64,000 bases of DNA, taken from assembly GCF_009831235.1 (NCBI RefSeq), contig NZ_WUUL01000006.1:124001-188000 (forward strand). The letters run 5' to 3'. Source of the DNA: Shimazuella alba (GTDB lineage: Bacteria; Bacillota; Bacilli; Thermoactinomycetales; Thermoactinomycetaceae). The translations under genes were made by a program, and so were the position numbers. The notes under the pieces are model-generated. The model had not been told where the DNA came from. It did not search any database and worked only from the letters and a program-made list of their open reading frames with translations. Below, one piece after another: positions 59,923 through 64,000 of this stretch. Position 1 is the stretch's first letter, and every line of letters starts with the position of its first letter.

Positions 59923-61175
59923 GAGCCACCTCCCTCTGAACGACGGGAATAACAACTCTTGTTTTAAAACCTTTCCCTTTTTCGGTAAAAAATGAACATG
60001 TTCCATTCAATTCTTTTACTCTATTTTGCAAATTTTTCAATCCAAATCCTTTTTGTAGATGATCACATCCAATTCCATCATCCCAGATATCTAATTGAAG
60101 TTGTTCAGCTGAAAAGCAGAGACGAACCCAAACACTTTTCGCATCACCATGTCGTTTGGCATTGGTTAATGTCTCTTGTAAGATGCGATATAAACCAAAA
60201 GTGTACTTACGTGACATAAAGGATGGCAAGCTACCTTTCGCTTCATAGGAAACCTCTAATTTTGTGAAACGGGAAAATTTTTGAATCAGTTGTCTAAACT
60301 TCGTATCAAGATCGGTTTCTGCCCAATTGCTCCTATCATTTTCCTCTATGGAAAACCGAATATCTCGATAAATGGAGCGAGCTAATTCTTCACTTGTTTT
60401 CATCATTGATATACTCTTTTTTTGATCTATCGATAAAAACTTCTAGGCTGCCTCCAATTGAAAAATAAGAGCTGTGACGGTATGACCAACTGTATCATGA
60501 ATCTCACGAGATATGCGATTTCTTTCTTCCTGCATCGCAAGTTGTTCCACTGTATCTGCATGTTCACGCAGTTTTTGATAGGAATTTTCTAGTTCCTGAT
60601 AGAGCTTCATGGTCTGATTTTTCATTTGGTATGCATAACGAATCAATCCTCCTGTCGCACTTGCAAATACGACAAAAGAATAATTGATGATGATTTGCAT
60701 AGGAGGATGAAGCGATGGCTTTTCACGTTTGATTGAAGAACTCTCACAATCGAAAATATAAGTTCCAAAGTGAGCAATATAAAAAATATGATAGACCAAA
60801 TAAGTATAAAAACATATTCCTGATAATACAGAAATACACCTAATCCAACTAAGCCCACAAGCAGAGGATAAGGAAAATCCGTATAAACATAAACAACACC
60901 AAAAATCAAGGATATCAGCAATTCGATCACAAATAAAATCCAAAATCCTCTTTCTATCTTAAAAATAAAAAAGTAGAAATGACATATACACAAATCGCCA
61001 TTAGATTAAATATTACATTTACTTCGATAATAAAGAAATTCGCACTAGCCATACAAGTCATGACTAACATTGGTATGTCATCAACGTTGGATATGAATTT
61101 TCCAATATGCGTTCCATACTCATGATGAATAATCCTCCTACTACATATGAAGCAGAATAAATTGCCTCCCTTCAA
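59915..61175 (-). pseudogene. DesK/NarX-type sensor histidine kinase, broken
   Basis: Fragments in three frames reconstruct a HisKA_3 kinase: several transmembrane segments (60650-61170), the phospho-acceptor region QEERNRISREIHDTVGHTVT (His), and the ATPase domain (LYRILQETLTNAKRHGDA, WDDGIGCD, GFGLKNLQNRVKELNG). A TAG at 60445-60443 interrupts the frame directly after the phospho-acceptor helix, and at least two frameshifts affect the membrane part. It lies just upstream of the equally broken regulator, so the whole system is dead. Confidence 0.85.
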
Positions 61176-61761
61176 GTGACAATTCCCACTCTTTTGTATT
61201 ATTCTATATCAAAAGTCATAGGAAATTTTTCATCCTATGACTTATAGATTCTAATATCTCCCAAAAAATAGAATTCCAGCTAATCATCCTTACCAAAAGG
61301 TAAGAATTTGTAAGATTATTCAATGGTTTATCGTATTTATTTATACTATGATAACGTTGTACCCAAAAAGAGATGTTTTCGTATCCAATATCAAAGGATG
61401 CACAAAGCTCTAATAGAGGAAAAATCATTAATCAAGTTTTGGATCGCATACGTTTTTCAGTAGAACAGGGGAATTTCTTGGAATAGCTGATCATTCATAA
61501 AGTCTACTTCGGTTCGATCATAAATAATGAAGCAGATTGCAAAAGTGTGAAGAATGAAATCCCGCTAACATTGTTTCATGGGTAATTCTGTTCTTTCTTC
61601 CTATATTAGTAGCAGTTATCATCTTTTATTTGAATGGGTGGTTCTACAAAAATAGTAAGGCATATCCATCATACATATTAGGCATTCAACATTTTTAGTA
61701 GAACAGTTGCTTTTGCATTGGGAGTGACAAAAATCAATTCGCTAGTAGAGGTGTTAATCAA
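61176..61761. other. Decayed stretch with a membrane-protein remnant
   Basis: No intact gene. On the plus strand around 61581-61700 the codons read WVILFFLPILVAVIIFYLNG and FYKNSKAYPSYI before a TAG, clearly the end of a membrane protein, but no start or upstream body is intact. It may be the transporter once controlled by the broken two-component system. Confidence 0.45.
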
Positions 61762-62376
61762 ATGGAAAACTGGATTATAAATTTTATGGAAGAATTCGGA
61801 TATTGGGGCATCTTCCTCATGATCATGTTAGAAAATGTATTTCCCCCGATTCCTTCTGAGATTGTCTTAGCATTTGGTGGATTTATGACTACAAAAACAG
61901 ATATCACTGTTTTGGGAGTTATTATAGCTTCCACCATAGGAGCAGTAGCTGGTGCGATTATTTTGTATTATATTGGTAAATTACTTAATGTCGAAAGATT
62001 AGAGAGAATTGTTGACCGATGGGGACATATCTTACGCACTAAAAAAGAGGATGTACATAAAGCTAACAGTTGGTTTGAAAAATACGGCGTATGGACCGTA
62101 TTCTTTTGTCGGATGGTACCGATCCTACGAAGTCTTATCTCCATCCCTGCTGGAATGAGCAAAATGAACTTTATCATGTTTCTTGTCTTTACGACCCTAG
62201 GTTCTATCATCTGGAATGCAGTTTTAGTAAATGTAGGAGCAGCTTTAGGAGCAAACTGGGAACAAGTTCTCGATTTTATGGGCGTCTTCCAAAATATTGT
62301 TATCGCCATCTTAGGAATAGCAGCAGTTTGTTTCATCGTCTGGTATATTCGAACTCGATACAAAACATCAAAATAA
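61762..62376 (+). CDS. DedA-family membrane protein
   Basis: A 204-residue protein with the DedA/SNARE-associated fold: ENVFPPIPSEIVLAFGGF near residue 25, a re-entrant loop, and the conserved FFCRMVPILRSLISIPAGMSKM (~115-135) with its essential Arg residues. About five hydrophobic segments. DedA proteins act in membrane homeostasis; one group flips undecaprenyl phosphate or phospholipids. Ribosome site AGAGGTG. The end is followed by the long palindrome at 62455. Confidence 0.92.
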   Translation: MENWIINFMEEFGYWGIFLMIMLENVFPPIPSEIVLAFGGFMTTKTDITVLGVIIASTIGAVAGAIILYYIGKLLNVERLERIVDRWGHILRTKKEDVHKANSWFEKYGVWTVFFCRMVPILRSLISIPAGMSKMNFIMFLVFTTLGSIIWNAVLVNVGAALGANWEQVLDFMGVFQNIVIAILGIAAVCFIVWYIRTRYKTSK

Positions 62377-62454
62377 CAAAACAAAACATAGCTAAGAAGT
62401 TTGTAACATCTATAAAAAATGTATAACCTAACTAAAAATCCTCTAATAGTAGAG

Positions 62455-62519
62455 ATCATATGTATAATAAAAATCGCCTTCTTTTATAAGAAAAAGGCGA
62501 TTTTTATTATACATATGAT
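62455..62519. repeat. 65-bp perfect palindrome with terminator core
   Basis: Arms of 26 bp are perfectly complementary around a 13-nt centre. The inner part (AAATCGCCTT / AAGGCGATTT with T-runs) is a bidirectional terminator between the DedA gene and the convergent cupin gene. The outer AT-rich part extends it far beyond what termination needs, and it abuts a MITE-like copy. Confidence 0.8.
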
Positions 62520-62669
62520 TATTCGTATCAAAAGCGCAGATGGAAGTGGATGAAGCATCCTTTGTATTTTTCAACAACAGACGCGGAAAACATAGTGCGA
62601 CTTGTGCCTTAGGTGCACATATATCAAGCGACTTTATCCCGTTTTCTCATTTATTTATGCAACAACCTC
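62518..62669 (+). mobile_element. MITE-like dispersed repeat, copy C (left end lost)
   Basis: From ATTATTCGTATCA onward it matches copy A closely (GCGCAGATG, CAACAGACGCGGAAAACA, TTTCTCATTTATTTATGCAACAACCTC). The first 13 bp, the left terminal repeat GAGCCTGTTGCAT, are missing and replaced by the end of the palindrome at 62455-62519. The right terminal repeat ATGCAACAACCTC is intact. Confidence 0.78.
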
Positions 62670-62740
62670 ATATGTTATTTATTTTAGATTAATCTCATTT
62701 ATTTTCTTGCTACAAAACGTTCTTACGATAATAGTTTGTG

Positions 62741-63391
62741 TCAATACCAATAATGATGTGGTTTAAATAGTGGTTCTGAATACTTTCGCTTTGCATTTTT
62801 CTTTGAAGAAACTTTAGGTGGTCTTTTCTGATTTTTGTTTCGTGTCTCAGCTATACATTCGTCTGTCGGTCCAATCACAATTGTTTCTTGGTGTAGAGGA
62901 GCAAGTGTTTCTTTTAGTAGTTTTGGATCTAAGCAATACGTATGGGAGAGAACTTCTATTGGTGTTTTCGTCAAAAGATCAGAACCAAAAATATATTCTG
63001 GATATGGAGCATCAAATATAGCAAGTAAATGGGTATCATCTGTTGTCGCCATTTCCCAGTGCCACCACCCCTTTGGGATATTTGCTACTTGCCCAGGGGT
63101 TATTGGAATATCAGATCGTTTATTAGTAAATGGATTGATGAGTGAAACCAAAGCACTCCCGGAAATGCAGTAAACTAACTCCGCAGCATTTTGATGATAG
63201 TGAGGTTCTACCACTCGACCCTTGCTCAAATAAATATCAAGTAAAGAGTTATTTCCCAGTGTGTTTAAATTGTCTCTTCCTAATCGATTGATAAAATTTT
63301 TGTCATTACGTGTATTTAATCGATTTTGATTTATGTCAAAAAAGAATTCCAGTCCCGGTCTAGTATATTCTTTCCATGGATCCTTTGCCAT
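62741..63391 (-). CDS. Cupin domain protein (oxalate-decarboxylase-like single cupin)
   Basis: A 216-residue protein. A cupin barrel spans about residues 40-130, with metal-ligand motifs PHYHQNAAELVYCISGSA (two His, one Glu) and WWHWEM with a further His. It is followed by a linker and a basic C-terminal tail rich in Lys, Arg and Tyr (KRPPKVSSKKNAKRKYS, ending HHYWY). The tail is reminiscent of spore-coat proteins and the cupin resembles half of an oxalate decarboxylase such as coat protein OxdD; a spore-surface role is inference. Ribosome site AGGAGAGGAG. Confidence 0.82.
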   Translation of the reverse strand: MAKDPWKEYTRPGLEFFFDINQNRLNTRNDKNFINRLGRDNLNTLGNNSLLDIYLSKGRVVEPHYHQNAAELVYCISGSALVSLINPFTNKRSDIPITPGQVANIPKGWWHWEMATTDDTHLLAIFDAPYPEYIFGSDLLTKTPIEVLSHTYCLDPKLLKETLAPLHQETIVIGPTDECIAETRNKNQKRPPKVSSKKNAKRKYSEPLFKPHHYWY

Positions 63392-63515
63392 ATCAAGGCT
63401 CCTCTCCTCATCATCCTGTCTATGCAGTATATGTGGGGTGCATAAATCCGTGACAAATGACTAGGAAAACGAAAAGGTATACGAAGCCCCATAAGATATT
63501 CATATATTTTACCTG

Positions 63516-63541
63516 TATACTACCTATGAGAAGGAGAGAAA
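63516..63541 (+). promoter_or_regulatory. Promoter -10 and ribosome site of the OmpR-type regulator
   Basis: TATACT (63516-63521) precedes GAAGGAGAGA, the ribosome site of the ATG at 63547. No convincing -35 was picked. Confidence 0.4.
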
Positions 63542-63546
63542 AAAAT

Positions 63547-64000
63547 ATGACATTTAAAGTATTTATTGTAGAAGATGATGAAATGCTGCTTTCCCTTTTA
63601 GAAAAATTTTTGCAGAAATATGGATTTGAGACCTTTTGCGTTAAAAATTTTGATCAACTTTTAATCGATTTTCGAAGCTTTCAGCCGCACCTAGTTTTAT
63701 TGGATATCAATTTACCAAAATATGACGGGTATGAATGGTGCAAACAAATGAGAAACATCTCAAAATGTCCTATTATCTTTATTTCTGCCCGTGATAGTAA
63801 AATGGATCAAGTCATGGCATTGGAATATGGGGCAGACGATTTTATTACGAAACCCTTCGACTACGAAATCACACTGGCCAAAATAAAAAGCCATCTAAGA
63901 CGCGCCTATGGGACGTATTCTGCGTTATCCCATCAAAGGATAATAGAATTAGATGGTTTGCAATTAAACCTTGATCGTCTAACCCTTACCTGGAAATCCA
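63547..64000 (+). CDS. OmpR/PhoB-family response regulator, N-terminal part (runs off window)
   Basis: The receiver domain is complete: IVEDDEMLLSLLEKFL with the acidic pair, LVLLDINLPKYDGYEWCK with the phospho-Asp (~53), FISARDS and DFITKPFDYEITLAKIKSHLRR. The beginning of a winged-helix domain follows (RIIELDGLQLNLDRL) at the window edge. The style (GADDFITKPFDYE) resembles BceR/GraR/VraR-type regulators that control antimicrobial-peptide transporters; a BceS-like kinase and an ABC transporter would be expected downstream. Confidence 0.9.
   Translation, partial: MTFKVFIVEDDEMLLSLLEKFLQKYGFETFCVKNFDQLLIDFRSFQPHLVLLDINLPKYDGYEWCKQMRNISKCPIIFISARDSKMDQVMALEYGADDFITKPFDYEITLAKIKSHLRRAYGTYSALSHQRIIELDGLQLNLDRLTLTWKS

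Noticed and set aside
61216-61428. 70-codon minus-strand frame
   Set aside because: No ribosome site and no homology recognised; the surroundings are decayed.

Overview
The window looks like chromosome of a low-GC, endospore-forming Bacillota (order Bacillales). The evidence is a spoVR fragment at the left edge, a PolC-type DNA polymerase III, a gltB/gltD/gltC cluster, KimA, OhrR/Ohr and YcnI/CopC-CopD. A family such as Thermoactinomycetaceae would fit, but the genus cannot be proved from sequence reading alone. Nothing resembling rRNA, tRNA or a CRISPR array was seen.

Layout. 0-7 kb: spoVR (partial), mgtE, a GC-richer processive glycosyltransferase, a PAP2 phosphatase, and a two-gene operon of a DMT exporter plus an ATP-grasp ligase. 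7-17 kb: glutamate synthase (gltB-gltD), its divergent LysR regulator, and PEP carboxylase, i.e. ammonium assimilation next to anaplerotic carbon supply. 17-24 kb: OYE-family reductase, KimA potassium importer, decayed or small genes, a beta/gamma-crystallin-like secreted protein, purU. 24.5-25.9 kb: an IS200/IS605-type element carrying only tnpB. 26-33 kb: fructosamine kinase, an SPFH plus NAD-kinase-like pair, a TetR/FAD-monooxygenase operon with a clear operator, and small unknown genes. 33.7-34.9 kb: a seven-gene tandem array of 33-34 residue hydrophobic peptides with its own promoter and terminator; this is the most unusual feature. 35-43 kb: polC, a Ser/Thr kinase ending in a SPOR domain, DUF4241, and a DMT transporter. 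44-50 kb: very small GC-rich genes, CopC-CopD/YcnI, a trypsin-like protease, an IS605 remnant that rewrote the end of a pirin gene, and ohrR-ohr. 51-56 kb: an HSP90-like/TPR operon, DinB, a monooxygenase, and KptA. 56-64 kb: decayed genes (NmrA-like, GC-rich Cys protein, a DesK/DesR-type two-component system), iolW, DedA, a cupin protein, and the start of an OmpR-type regulator.

Three themes cross the window. (1) A dispersed, non-coding, MITE-like repeat of about 165-185 bp with terminal inverted repeats occurs four times. (2) Many isolated single genes with higher GC than their neighbours, usually with their own RBS and terminator, sit between housekeeping genes; several are already pseudogenes. 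(3) Several regulatory sites are readable: a TetR operator, an OhrR-type operator and a GltC-region inverted repeat.

All calls were made by reading the sequence, without database searches.
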